A DNA stretch of 64,000 nt from CAZJLP01 sp964546955 (GCA_964546955.1 CAZJLP010000027.1:1-64000), one strand, 5' to 3'; shown: positions 19,391 through 28,042, numbered from the stretch's first letter. Program-made: numbers and translations. Notes: generated from the letters alone by a model not told the origin.

Positions 19391-20170
19391 TTATCTCCGT
19401 CGCGGAGCTTTGAAGAAATCCACGATCAGCTTGGTGGCCTCCGACGGATACGCGTGGCCGCCCTCGTGGAGATAGACCAGCAGCGGCGCGCCCTCATCGA
19501 AGTGATAAAGCGTCAGGTTCTTTCCGATTGTCTCGGACCGGCCTGAAGCCTGTGACCGCCGGAGCGATTCGATCATCAATCGCTGCCACTCGAACTTCAC
19601 CAGCTCGTCCTTTTTTCCGGCGACGAGAATCGCCGGCTTGGGTGGTAGTTTGCCATATTTGGGTCCCGCCACGGCCGCTGACGGACCGACGGCAGCGAGA
19701 AGATCGCTCCGCTTGGCCCAAAGCAGGTACGTGAACGATCCGCCATTTGAGTGCCCCATCGCATACACGCGCCCGGCATCGGCTTTGTCGGAGATGGCGC
19801 TCCACACGACATCGAAGAACTTAAGATCGCGATCGCCCATATGGCCGGGCTCGATCTGCCAGCCATTCTCCCGGCCTTTCGGGTCGGTGAGCCGGCCCGG
19901 TGTCGGCAGGCCTTGGAGAAAAATGACGATGGCCTCGTCCCAGTGTTCGTGCGCGGGCATGCTCCTCGCCGCGTGGCGCATGTTCCCTCCATGCCCATGG
20001 AAAACAAAGACGACGGGATGTTTACCCGTTGAGCCTGCAGACGGCAGGTGAATCAACCCTTCGCGCTTCACGCCATCCACCAGCCACTCCCGCCGCTGCA
20101 GCTCCCCCCCGGTGCAGGCCGTTACCAAACCCAAGATAAAAAGTGAAACGATGAGAAGCTTCGGACGCAT
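19391..20170 (-). CDS. PHB-depolymerase/feruloyl-esterase-like lipoprotein
   Basis: This is a 259-residue alpha/beta hydrolase of the LpqC/polyhydroxybutyrate depolymerase type. The signal sequence ends in a lipobox, LVTAC, so C19 would be lipidated. The oxyanion segment is FVFHGHGGN, the nucleophile elbow is GHSNGG (S141), and the likely catalytic His is in HEGGHAYPSE near the C-terminus. It probably acts on ester-linked plant polysaccharide substituents or short polyesters. It is the next gene downstream of nothing obvious, with 220 bases to the GH97 gene. Confidence 0.8.
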   Translation of the reverse strand: MRPKLLIVSLFILGLVTACTGGELQRREWLVDGVKREGLIHLPSAGSTGKHPVVFVFHGHGGNMRHAARSMPAHEHWDEAIVIFLQGLPTPGRLTDPKGRENGWQIEPGHMGDRDLKFFDVVWSAISDKADAGRVYAMGHSNGGSFTYLLWAKRSDLLAAVGPSAAVAGPKYGKLPPKPAILVAGKKDELVKFEWQRLMIESLRRSQASGRSETIGKNLTLYHFDEGAPLLVYLHEGGHAYPSEATKLIVDFFKAPRRR

Positions 20171-20205
20171 CCATGGTAGACGTCCGATCGACTTCCGCGG
20201 TTACG

Positions 20206-20270
20206 GCGCGTCCCTGCAGGTTGGTCCTGGCTCGACGTAGCCGAAGCCGTGAGGCTTTGGATTCCGACAA
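20206..20270. repeat. GACGTAGCCGAAGCCGT intergenic repeat, copy 1
   Basis: The segment reads CCTGCAGGTTGG, then GACGTAGCCGAAGCCGTGAG, then GCTTTGGATTCCGACA. It matches 43084-43160 closely and shares its first part with 30067-30120. It lies in the gap between two hydrolase genes. Confidence 0.75.
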
Positions 20271-20364
20271 ACCGTTAACCCACTCAACGTACACGCGTGG
20301 CTGGTGGCGCTTACTCGATACCGCACGGCGCGAGCCGCCGCGCTTCCGCAGCGGTCAGTTTTCG

Positions 20365-21243
20365 CTATTTGCGGGAATCTTCCGACGAGCGCGATGCTGC
20401 GTCGAGGAACTCGTTCACCACAGGGATGATGATCGGGCCTTTTTCCATCAGAGAGACGTGGGTGGTGTTCGGCAGAACGGCGAGCCTGGATTCCGAGCGA
20501 GGCCGCATGTCTCCGAAAATCTCATTGCCCTTGAGGCGGAACATTTCAGCGATGTGCTCCAGGCGGACACCATCGGCATCGCCGTGGATAAAAAGAAATG
20601 GGGCCTGGGTGGCTTTAACTTTTTCGGCTCCAAAGTCGTAAGGCTTCAAATCCATCGCGATGACACGTTTGACGAAGTTCGGAAACTCGTCGGGCGTCGG
20701 ACTGAGCTTCTTGTACTCGGTTTCGATGGGCGAACCTTTGAAAATCTCAGCGGACATTTGCGGAAACGCGTCGAGCGCTTCCTGGACCCAACCGTTGTGG
20801 CGGAAAACGGCGGAAATACTGACGACCTTCCGCACTTTTTCCGGATGGCGGATGGCGACCTGCATCGCGACGCCGCCGCCCATGCTGTAGCCGAGCAAAT
20901 CGGCCCGCTCGATCTTCAGGTAGCCGAGCAGCGCGGTAATGTCGTCGGCCAGATTTTCGTAACTGAAATCGCGCTTGATGTCGGCCGTGCGTCCGTGGCC
21001 CTGCATTTCGACGGCGATGACTTTGCGGGTTTTCGCGAACTCTCCGATCCACGTGGGCCAATTGTTCGAAATCGTCATGTACGAACCGTGCAGCAGCACC
21101 AACGGTTCACCGCTGCCGCTGCCGTGGATCTCATAGTACATCTTGAGTCCATTGACCGGCGCATAGCCGGTGACTGGCTTTTGCGCCTGCGCCGACATGG
21201 CGGCCGACAACAAGAGTGTGAAGATCAGGGCCGCCGTTTTCAT
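20365..21243 (-). CDS. secreted alpha/beta-fold hydrolase
   Basis: This is a 292-residue hydrolase with a signal peptide ending at AQAQ (residue 21). HGSYM is the oxyanion-hole segment, GYSMGG holds the nucleophile (S120), FLFIHGDADG carries the acid, and NTTHVSL the His. It belongs to the large proline-iminopeptidase/haloperoxidase-like group whose substrates cannot be read from sequence. It begins 11 bases after the stop of the SRPBCC gene on the same strand, so the two are probably co-transcribed. The frame extends upstream, but only the ATG at 21243 gives the signal peptide. Confidence 0.8.
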   Translation of the reverse strand: MKTAALIFTLLLSAAMSAQAQKPVTGYAPVNGLKMYYEIHGSGSGEPLVLLHGSYMTISNNWPTWIGEFAKTRKVIAVEMQGHGRTADIKRDFSYENLADDITALLGYLKIERADLLGYSMGGGVAMQVAIRHPEKVRKVVSISAVFRHNGWVQEALDAFPQMSAEIFKGSPIETEYKKLSPTPDEFPNFVKRVIAMDLKPYDFGAEKVKATQAPFLFIHGDADGVRLEHIAEMFRLKGNEIFGDMRPRSESRLAVLPNTTHVSLMEKGPIIIPVVNEFLDAASRSSEDSRK

Positions 21244-21254
21244 GACTGACGGTT

Positions 21255-21755
21255 TCAGGCGGTTTCGACGAGCTCGGCGAGTTGTTCCGTGCATTGCGGC
21301 CAGCCTTCGTGGAAGCCCATTTTCTCGTGCTGCTCGCGATCGGCGATTGTCCAGTGCGAGATGCGTGCTGTGTACTTCGTTTGTCCGGGGCCGGCATCTT
21401 CGAACGTGAGCGTGAGGGTCATGAAGGGCTTCTCCGACGGCTCCCACGCTTTCGTGTAGGCATCGGTGGAGACGATGCGCGCGTTGGGCACGACTTCGAG
21501 AAAGACGCCGGGGCAGGGGATCTCCGCGCCATCGGGCGCGCGCATCACGAAGAAACTCGCGCCACCCGGTCGCACGTCGAATTCCGCGTGCGCCGTGGTG
21601 TAGGGCCGCGGAGCAATCCATTGCTTGAATAATTCAGGCTGGGTCCAGGCTGCGTAAACCTTTTCGCGCGGGGCGTTGATGATGCGGGTGAGCAGAAGTT
21701 CGCGTCCGGATACGGAGGTCGTTGTTTTCGAGGCGGTGGCAGTGGTAGAGGACAT
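21255..21755 (-). CDS. SRPBCC (AHSA1-like) domain protein
   Basis: This is a 166-residue single-domain protein of the START/Bet v1-like fold. Family hallmarks are the early strand RELLLTRIINAPREKVYAAW, then PELFKQWIAP, the FDVRPGG strand pair, and the final helix HEGWPQCTEQLAELV. Such proteins bind hydrophobic ligands or act as co-chaperones, and no catalytic residue can be named. It is the upstream member of a two-gene operon with the alpha/beta hydrolase. An upstream in-frame Met at 21800 is less likely because it adds a non-family N-terminus. Confidence 0.8.
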   Translation of the reverse strand: MSSTTATASKTTTSVSGRELLLTRIINAPREKVYAAWTQPELFKQWIAPRPYTTAHAEFDVRPGGASFFVMRAPDGAEIPCPGVFLEVVPNARIVSTDAYTKAWEPSEKPFMTLTLTFEDAGPGQTKYTARISHWTIADREQHEKMGFHEGWPQCTEQLAELVETA

Positions 21756-21891
21756 GGTAATCGAATTTTGCGGGTGAGAATTGTGTGTTCGATAACTCAA
21801 CGAACGGAGGCACTCCGTCCGGACATCAGTGTGTGAAGATTGTGCCCGCCGCAGCCACGGCCGCCCGATGCTTGACGTGGTTCAAGAATCC

Positions 21892-23520
21892 TCACTCCGC
21901 TTCGATCACCAGCACCTGGGTGGCGAAATCCGCGTCCGGCGAGGTTCGGAGTTTGCGACCGCTGGTGGTGGACACCCGGCGGAGGGTCACTTTCTCCGTC
22001 AGCCGATAAGCAAAAGGCCGTGCGTCCGCGCGCCTGCCGTCTGGATCGGTGAAGAGAAACGGTCCCTCGTAGTCCTTCGGAGGGTTCGCATCGTCGATGA
22101 CCAGTCCGTCGATCGTGATTTCCCGCGGCATGAAGCACGGATAGCCGAAGTCGTGCTGTCCGTCGTTGTTCGCGTCAAAGAGGTAAGGCTGGACTTCCTT
22201 GCCGCAGTTGGGAATCCAGCGGCTGTTGCGGATCACCACCGAGCCCTCCCAGGTGGATCCGTAGTCGCTACGCAGCAAAATCAGGGAGCGACCGTTCAAC
22301 GTCGAGTCCTCGACGGTCAGTATACCACGGCCGATGGCGTTCAATCCCGCGTGGCCCAACGTGCAGCCGCGGATCGTGTAGGTCCCCGAAACCCCCTGAT
22401 GCGCGTCGATGCGGGAAAGCGTGCAGTTCTCCAAGAGGATGTTCTTGCAGAAATTGGTGCCGATCACGCCCCAGCGCGTGGTGTCGCAGATGTTGTCCAT
22501 CCGGCAGCCAATCATCGTGAAGTTGACCACGTCGTTCGCGGTCAGGTCATACGTGCCCATGCTCACGGGTTTGCCGGCCGCGCCGATCGTCGAATAGGTC
22601 TTGTGACCGGTGACAAAGCAGTCGCGCAGCGTGATGTTCGCGCAACCGTTGACCGTGATGAACCCGCCGTAGGGATGGCCGACGTCGGTCTCGCCCGTGA
22701 TGTGATGGCTCAACCCCACGACGGTGGTGTTCGAACGGGAGATCGCGATGTTCCGCGACCAATAGTTGTATCCCTTTTCCTGTTTCATCCGGTTGGCCGT
22801 GGTCGTGAAGACCCCGCCTTTGAGCGCCAGCGGACGCTCGTCGATCGGGCGGGCTTCGACGCGCGTGATGGTTTCGTAGTCCCAGTCGATGTCGCCCTCG
22901 ATCGTTCCGTCGCGGCGCAGGATAAAGCAATCGCGCTGGGGCGAGCCGTTGTTCTGGTTGAGGCCGCGGCGGATGTAGAGCCGTTTGGTGTTGTCCTCCA
23001 CGCGCACCCAGCAGTCCTGGGGAGGTCGAACGTCAACGCGCCGCTGGTCCCGCGTCAGCCGCGGGATCGACAGCGTCACCGGCTCGAGCAGCGAGCGTAC
23101 AATGAAAAGCGAAAGACGGTGGTTCTCGACGTCCGTATCATCGATGATGAACCGCGACGTGCTCCAGTCGGTATCGGTGGCGATGATAGCGGTGAGCGCG
23201 CGTCGGCCGAGATGATATGTGGCATCGGGCCGGGTCTTAACCGGCAGCCCGTGGACATTGGCAAACGCGTGCGCCTCGACGATGGCGGGAAGGTCATCCG
23301 CCGCCCCATCCCCGATCGCCCCGAACGCTTCGTAACTGACGGGGCGATCGGTGGGAACGCTGCGCGCATTCTCGGTCGCTGCGAAGGCGGGAGCCATACT
23401 CGCCGCTACCACGAGCAGGACAACCCGCAGCGCCGCATGGGGGAAGTGTCGGAGTTTCCAGCACCCGGGCCAAGCGAACGAACATGAAATGGAAAACATG
23501 AGGAGGTAAGCAGGTATCAT
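21892..23520 (-). CDS. secreted right-handed beta-helix protein (pectate-lyase-like)
   Basis: The N-terminal hydrophobic leader ends near SMAPAFA. The mature part opens with VSYEAFGAIGDGAADDLPAI, the hallmark of pectate_lyase_3-type beta-helices (..FGA.GDG..DD..AI). It continues through repeated turns such as NITLRDCFVTGH, NFTMIGCRMDN and NILLENCTLSRI. It could be a lyase, glycosidase or surface binding protein; I see no catalytic set I can name. The frame extends upstream into the palindromic repeat at 23587-23675, so the ATG at 23520 is a compromise and a start at 23499 is also possible. Confidence 0.7.
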   Translation of the reverse strand: MIPAYLLMFSISCSFAWPGCWKLRHFPHAALRVVLLVVAASMAPAFAATENARSVPTDRPVSYEAFGAIGDGAADDLPAIVEAHAFANVHGLPVKTRPDATYHLGRRALTAIIATDTDWSTSRFIIDDTDVENHRLSLFIVRSLLEPVTLSIPRLTRDQRRVDVRPPQDCWVRVEDNTKRLYIRRGLNQNNGSPQRDCFILRRDGTIEGDIDWDYETITRVEARPIDERPLALKGGVFTTTANRMKQEKGYNYWSRNIAISRSNTTVVGLSHHITGETDVGHPYGGFITVNGCANITLRDCFVTGHKTYSTIGAAGKPVSMGTYDLTANDVVNFTMIGCRMDNICDTTRWGVIGTNFCKNILLENCTLSRIDAHQGVSGTYTIRGCTLGHAGLNAIGRGILTVEDSTLNGRSLILLRSDYGSTWEGSVVIRNSRWIPNCGKEVQPYLFDANNDGQHDFGYPCFMPREITIDGLVIDDANPPKDYEGPFLFTDPDGRRADARPFAYRLTEKVTLRRVSTTSGRKLRTSPDADFATQVLVIEAE

Positions 23521-23586
23521 GGCGCGATATACCGCCAGCTCGCAACAACGCCCGCGCTTTTGTCGTGGGCTTCGTAGGGTCTTGAA

Positions 23587-23675
23587 GGTGGAACGCGATC
23601 TCCGAGCGCGTTCTTCGACGCGGTGCGCAGAGTCATGTTGTTCCAAACCAACGCGCCCAGAGGTCGCGTTCCACC
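23587..23675. repeat. palindrome, GGTGGAACGCGATCTCCGAG family copy 2
   Basis: The left arm 23587-23610 and right arm 23652-23675 are reverse complements with three mismatches over 24 bases. The left arm differs from the copy at 8467-8490 at one position. AAACCAACGCGC again precedes the right arm. It lies in the gap between the beta-helix gene and the methyltransferase gene. Confidence 0.9.
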
Positions 23676-23774
23676 TCAATCTGTTTCAACGGCGTCGAAA
23701 CACGCAGGAGCCTGCATGGTCGCGCGTGTGGTAATCTGAAACTCAAACGGGAGAAATTCGTCTGCCGCGCCCCT

Positions 23775-24395
23775 TCAGCTCACCGGTCGTTGAGCCAAGA
23801 CCTGCACGACGGAAGACATCCCTGTGTGGCCGCCGCCTTCGCGCACATCGCGCTCGATTTCCTGGGCAACGAGGTAGTCCAGGCCACTTCCGAGTTCTTG
23901 GCGGAGCTCGGCCAGTCTTGGCAAGAGGAGGGGATCGCGAGGACCACCGGTGTTATAGGTGAGCTGGGCTGGGGTATAGGCTTCCATCACGAAGACTCCG
24001 CCGGGCGCAAGACCGGCCGCCGCCTGGGCAAGCACCGAGCGCCGCAGTTCGCGAGGCAGGTGCATGAAAATGGCCACGATACTGGCCCACGCCTTGGGCG
24101 CGATCGAGAAATCAGCGAGATCGGCGGTGAGGGTGGTCAGCGGCACCTGGCGTGCTTGGGCGAGCGCCTGAGCTTTGGCGAGGCCGATGGCCGACTGGTC
24201 GACCGCAGTGACAGCGTGACCGAGCCCGGCGAGAAAAACCGCGTTGCGTCCCTCACCCTCGGCGAGGCAGAGCACAGGACCCGCTGGAATTTTCGCGGCG
24301 ATCGAGGCGAGAAATTCGTTGGGTGTCGTCCCATAGACGTAGTCCTTTGCGCCATAGCGATCGTTCCAGAAAGCGAGGTCGGTTGCTTGAGACAT
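23775..24395 (-). CDS. class I SAM-dependent methyltransferase
   Basis: This is a 206-residue Rossmann-fold methyltransferase. The SAM-binding motif I is VLCLAEGEGRNAVFLA, with the acidic end of strand 2 in AVTAVDQS, and DLADF and VAIFMHLP as later motifs. The overall pattern (FWNDRYGAKDYVYGTTPNEFL at the N-terminus) is that of the thiopurine-methyltransferase or tellurite-resistance-like group annotated in many bacteria. The substrate is unknown. Confidence 0.8.
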   Translation of the reverse strand: MSQATDLAFWNDRYGAKDYVYGTTPNEFLASIAAKIPAGPVLCLAEGEGRNAVFLAGLGHAVTAVDQSAIGLAKAQALAQARQVPLTTLTADLADFSIAPKAWASIVAIFMHLPRELRRSVLAQAAAGLAPGGVFVMEAYTPAQLTYNTGGPRDPLLLPRLAELRQELGSGLDYLVAQEIERDVREGGGHTGMSSVVQVLAQRPVS

Positions 24396-24516
24396 GCACC
24401 AGTTGGTTCTTTCTCGTGCCCGCCTGCGACTTCAAATTTTTCCGCGGGAGTGCTCGTATGGTCGGGCAAAATAAACCGTTCGCCTGGCAGGCAGCCCAGC
24501 CTCTTCCGCTCCGCCC

Positions 24517-25803
24517 TCACCGCGGATCGGCCACCAGCCCGAGAAACAGACACGCCCGCGAAGGCCGGTGCTGAATCGCGAACAGAAAAGGCCGGTCAGC
24601 CTTCACTTCGATGGGTTTGCTTGGGTCAGCCGCAGCTCCTAATGTCATGACCAACGCCGTGGCCGCCGCGGCTTCGGTTCCTTTTTCGTCCACGCTGATG
24701 AAGGTCTTGTGGATCGCCTCCGACAGGTAGAGATAATCGTCGGGCCTGCGTGGAGCCATTCGATCGAAGTTCGCACTTCCAGCCGGCTCATCGAAGGCAG
24801 TTTTCAGACCCTGTGCCATCAAAGGCCGTTTTAGGCTGAGGGGTTCCGGCTGAAGTTTGAACTTCGGCAGGGTCAGTCGCAGGCGCTGGTTTTTCATGGA
24901 AGCGCACGCCGCGAGGTCGTCCGTGCCTAGCTTACGGAGCAGCGCCGTCGCTCCATCAATCTGATCGGGGATGAAGAGGACAAACTGAAGGTCCGTGTCG
25001 GAATACGATAATGCAACGGCGGAAAAACCCTCGCTTTTGCGAAAGGCGAGGTACCGCTCGGTCAGCAGGGTGGGCACCTGCACGACCTCCTTTCCATGTA
25101 CATGGAAGTCGCGAGGAGCGGTGGTGCGGTCGGAAAAGAAAGAGTCGGCCCAGGTGGCTCGGAAATACAGAGCGTTGACCAGGACGGCGCGCGTGTCCGG
25201 GCTGACGGTTCCTTTGGCCAGCAGATCTTTGATTTTTGCTTCGGTTTGCAGGCTGACCCACTCGTTGATCTGTAGTCGCGCGGCGTCAGGCTGGTCTTGA
25301 AAATCGACGTTTTCCGGGGAAGCGCCATGAAATCCTTTCAGGCAGTCGACGAAGCCCTGCCGAAACGCGTAACCGCGTTGGGCAAACAGCCGATTGGCCA
25401 CACGCAACTGGAGTGGCGTGTACACCAAGCCGTGGTCCTTCAGTCGCTTTCCGTGGCGATCTGCGCGCTCTTCCATTCCCCGAAAGTCCTCCTGCAACCG
25501 CTGAAAAGACTGATGCAGCGCTGATTCATCGTCCGGGTAATGGAGACCCCGTGTCATTTCCGCTTTCGTGGCGCCTTCAGCGCCCGCATACGCCATCGCG
25601 AGGGCGGACTGGATGGAGTAGGGCGACAGCACGACATTAGCCGAGTCCCCTGCCAACCGTTTCAGCAGATCGATCCCGAGAGAATTAACGGCCTCACCAG
25701 CCAGCGTTGTGTTCACCGGTGCACGCTCGCCGGGCTTGGCTTGAGGCGTCGAGCCGAAAGCCGGAGCCGCGAGGATAAGGAGCGGTAAGAGAAAGGGTCG
25801 CAT
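24517..25803 (-). CDS. secreted serpin-family protease inhibitor
   Basis: This is a 428-residue protein with a signal peptide ending near APAFGS. It carries serpin hallmarks in order: NVVLSPYSIQSALAMAYAGA, VNALYFRATWADSF, a hinge EKGTEAAAATALVMTLGAAA, and the C-terminal DRPFLFAIQH...LFLGLVADP. Counting from the hinge Glu as P17 puts P1-P1' near Leu/Gly-Ala, which would favour inhibition of elastase-like rather than trypsin-like proteases. The hinge is small-residue rich, as needed for an inhibitory serpin. A location outside the cytoplasm is inferred from the leader. Confidence 0.9.
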   Translation of the reverse strand: MRPFLLPLLILAAPAFGSTPQAKPGERAPVNTTLAGEAVNSLGIDLLKRLAGDSANVVLSPYSIQSALAMAYAGAEGATKAEMTRGLHYPDDESALHQSFQRLQEDFRGMEERADRHGKRLKDHGLVYTPLQLRVANRLFAQRGYAFRQGFVDCLKGFHGASPENVDFQDQPDAARLQINEWVSLQTEAKIKDLLAKGTVSPDTRAVLVNALYFRATWADSFFSDRTTAPRDFHVHGKEVVQVPTLLTERYLAFRKSEGFSAVALSYSDTDLQFVLFIPDQIDGATALLRKLGTDDLAACASMKNQRLRLTLPKFKLQPEPLSLKRPLMAQGLKTAFDEPAGSANFDRMAPRRPDDYLYLSEAIHKTFISVDEKGTEAAAATALVMTLGAAADPSKPIEVKADRPFLFAIQHRPSRACLFLGLVADPR

Positions 25804-25990
25804 AGAATAACGCAGCTCGAACTGCGAAGCCGCTGTACTATAGACACGCAAGCAGTCGATTCCTTAGCATTATTGACGCAGTCTAACGTCGAGCTGTTTG
25901 CCTCCCGACTCGCCGCTCCGGCTTCTCACCAGGTCCGCACCCGTACCGAGCAAAGCATATCAGCGAACCGTCTAACTCATAGTCTCCGCC

Positions 25991-26006
25991 GTCTGCGATC
26001 GCAGAC
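25991..26006. repeat. GTCTGCGATCGCAGAC palindrome
   Basis: This is a perfect 16-base palindrome followed by CCGAC. Related copies occur at 28941-28964, 29041-29058 and 36408-36427. The rest of the gap between the serpin and fasciclin genes shows nothing else. Confidence 0.75.
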
Positions 26007-26053
26007 CCGACGTGTCCGCCGTGGGCTGGGCGAAGGTCGAATTCGACGAAAAA

Positions 26054-26077
26054 GGCGGGGAGCTGGAGCTCCCCGCC
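26054..26077 (-). terminator. rho-independent terminator for the fasciclin gene
   Basis: An 11-bp stem (GGCGGGGAGCT/AGCTCCCCGCC) with a very short loop is followed on the leftward strand by TTTTTCG. It lies 24 bases past the fasciclin stop codon. Confidence 0.85.
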
Positions 26078-26100
26078 GTGGGTCAGACCTAGTCGCGCGC

Positions 26101-26601
26101 TTAGTTGGGGAGAACAACCGTATCGATCACGTGAATCACCCCATTGCTGGCGGCGACATCGGTCGTGACGACTTTTGCGTTGTTCACGGTAACGCCATCG
26201 TTTCCGACCACAACCGACAGTTTCTGGCCGTTGACCGTGCCAGCCTGCATCGTCTTCACGTCGGCCGCCATGACTTTGCCAGGAACGACATGGTAGGTTA
26301 GGATGGCGACGAGCTTCTGCTTGTTCTCGGGCTTGAGCAGCGACTCAACTGTACCGGCCGGGAGTTTGGCGAAGGCTTCGTCGGTCGGGGCGAAAACGGT
26401 GAAGGGGCCTGCGCCCTGAAGCGTTTCGACGAGTCCTGCGGCTTTCACGGCGGCGACGAGCGTCGTGAAGGAGCCCGCGCCTGCGGCAACGCCGACGATG
26501 TCCTTGCTCTCATGGGCGGAGCCCGACGATGCTTGAACGGAGGTTGCGAGGACGAGGGCGAGGAGGGCGGATGAGACTTTTGTGACGAGTGAGGATTTCA
26601 T
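26101..26601 (-). CDS. secreted fasciclin-domain protein
   Basis: This is a 166-residue protein with a signal peptide (ending near SVQASS) and a single fasciclin (FAS1) domain. The diagnostic segments are AGSFTTLVAAVKAAGLVETL, GPFTVFAPTDEAFAKLP (H1 region), LVAILTYHVVPGKV and GVIHVIDTVVLPN (H2 region). Such proteins mediate adhesion or bind small molecules. It is transcribed away from a CarH-like regulator, and its promoter region carries repeats resembling those at the regulator's own start, so light or cobalamin control is likely. A strong terminator ends the gene. Confidence 0.9.
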   Translation of the reverse strand: MKSSLVTKVSSALLALVLATSVQASSGSAHESKDIVGVAAGAGSFTTLVAAVKAAGLVETLQGAGPFTVFAPTDEAFAKLPAGTVESLLKPENKQKLVAILTYHVVPGKVMAADVKTMQAGTVNGQKLSVVVGNDGVTVNNAKVVTTDVAASNGVIHVIDTVVLPN

Positions 26602-26671
26602 TTTGATTTTGTGTTTGTGGGACTTCACAGCGCAGAGAACTGGAGAAATGTTCGCTGGGAATTAGACGGAG

Positions 26672-26713
26672 TGTCTAGATTTTGGCTGCCGTGTCAAGAA
26701 TTTGTCTAACTTT
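26672..26713. promoter_or_regulatory. candidate CarH-type operator cluster (fasciclin side)
   Basis: Three related 11-base units lie here: TGTCTAGATTT (26672-26682), TGTCAAGAATT (26692-26702) and TGTCTAACTTT (26703-26713). The last two are exactly head to tail. CarH proteins are known to bind 11-bp direct repeats as tetramers. Regulation of the fasciclin gene is inferred. Confidence 0.55.
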
Positions 26714-26813
26714 TGGAAGGTTGTGTATGTTATTTTATAACAATATTTCTATAATGCAGATGAGACAATAATTTACGCGGTATTAATTCAGTGTTGCTCA
26801 GCTTGGGCAAAAT

Positions 26814-26835
26814 TGTCTAGATTCTGTCTAACAAA
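26814..26835 (+). promoter_or_regulatory. candidate CarH-type operator at the regulator start
   Basis: Two head-to-tail 11-base units, TGTCTAGATTC and TGTCTAACAAA, end at the first base of the regulator's ATG. The site leaves no room for a ribosome binding site, so the mRNA may be leaderless. Binding here would block the gene's own promoter (autoregulation, inferred). Confidence 0.6.
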
Positions 26836-27791
26836 TGACCGCTTCGCCCCATGCCATCAACGACGTCGTCCGCCGCACCGGACTGAGCGCGCATGTCATC
26901 CGTAGTTGGGAGAAGCGTTACGGAGCGGTGGAGCCGGAACGCACGGCGACGAATCGCCGCCTCTATTCGGAGGAACAGATCGAGCGCCTCCAGTTGCTGC
27001 GCCAAATTACCCTGGCAGGCCAAAGCATCGGCTACGTTGCGCAGTTGCCGACGGAGCAACTCAGGCAATTGGCTGCCGGATCGTTCGCGCGTGAACCCCA
27101 GCCTGTCCGCTCCGTTGTCAGCCCTCCGGCTTCAAACGCGTTCCTGGAAGATTGCATCACGGCCGTGAAATCCCTCGACGGTCGCGGACTGGAACAAATC
27201 CTCAAACAGGCCGAGACTACCCTCGGGACCCAAGGCATGTTGCAGCGTGTCGCGGCACCGCTCGCGCAGGACATCGGCAGCCTCTGGCGCGACGGCACGA
27301 TCACCGCTGCGCATGAGCATTTCGCTAGCGCGGTGCTGCGGACTTACCTCGCGCACGCGGCACGGCCTTTTGCTCTCGGCGGCAACGAACCCGTCCTCGT
27401 CGTCGCGACACCAACCGGGCAGTTGCATGAACTGGGGGCGCTGCTCGTCGGTGCGCTGGCGGCAAACCTTGGATGGCACGTCACCTATCTCGGCGCCAGT
27501 TTGCCCGCACCGGAGATCGCTGGTGCGGCGCGTCAAAATCGCGCGCGTGCCGTCGCCCTGAGCCTGGTTTATCCGGAGGATGATCCAGGCATGGAGCGGG
27601 AATTAACCCGTTTGCATGAACTGCTGCCATCTCAGGTAAAGGTGGTCGCGGGCGGCCGGGCGATGGCGGCCTACACGGCGGCGCTCGATAAAATCGGCGC
27701 GCTGCAAGTCGCCGATCTCACGCATCTCTGTTCGATCCTGGACGAACTGCGTCGGCCTTCAGCGTCTACACCTACGGCGGCTGGATCGTGA
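26835..27791 (+). CDS. CarH-like MerR-family regulator with B12-binding photoreceptor domain
   Basis: Residues 5-70 are a MerR helix-turn-helix (AINDVVRRTGLSAHVIRSWE, RRLYSEEQIERL). Residues 100-175 form the helical cap with W151...H160-E161-H162, the W(9)EH signature that covers adenosylcobalamin in CarH-type receptors. Residues 185-300 are the cobalamin-binding Rossmann domain, with H198 in GQLHELG as the lower axial ligand. In known members, dark tetramers bound to 11-bp repeats repress transcription and light breaks them apart. The residues needed for this are present. The fasciclin gene next door and this gene itself are the likely targets. Confidence 0.9.
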   Translation: MTASPHAINDVVRRTGLSAHVIRSWEKRYGAVEPERTATNRRLYSEEQIERLQLLRQITLAGQSIGYVAQLPTEQLRQLAAGSFAREPQPVRSVVSPPASNAFLEDCITAVKSLDGRGLEQILKQAETTLGTQGMLQRVAAPLAQDIGSLWRDGTITAAHEHFASAVLRTYLAHAARPFALGGNEPVLVVATPTGQLHELGALLVGALAANLGWHVTYLGASLPAPEIAGAARQNRARAVALSLVYPEDDPGMERELTRLHELLPSQVKVVAGGRAMAAYTAALDKIGALQVADLTHLCSILDELRRPSASTPTAAGS

Positions 27792-27807
27792 TCGACTGCA
27801 GTGACCC

Positions 27808-27969
27808 CTAGGCAGGCGGTTGCGCCGGCTTTTTGCCAATCGGAGCAGGGAGGTCGGCGAACGAGGTCATCCGCTTGTACTCAAGAGTGTTAAAGGCTGA
27901 GCAAAGTTCGGCGTACTGCTGCGACTGATCATCCTCTATTTCGTTGAGCTCAGCCGACCTGAATCTCAG
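27808..27969 (-). pseudogene. short protein-like frame without a start codon, probable relic
   Basis: An open stretch of about 52 codons ends in a TAG at 27808-27810 and has natural-looking composition (SAELNEIEDDQSQQYAELCS, then AFNTLEYKRMTSFADLPAPI). There is no ATG or GTG start and an in-frame stop just upstream, so it reads as the C-terminal end of a lost gene. The family is not recognised. Confidence 0.3.
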
Positions 27970-28042
27970 TCAGGATCACGGCTTAACTTTTACGGTCGGC
28001 TGCTTGCTCGTGTAAATACCATGTAAAAACGCAGCCCCGAGT

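Noticed and set aside
21829..23487. 552-codon rightward frame opposite the beta-helix gene
   Set aside because: Asp/Val/Arg-rich shadow frame with no domain pattern.
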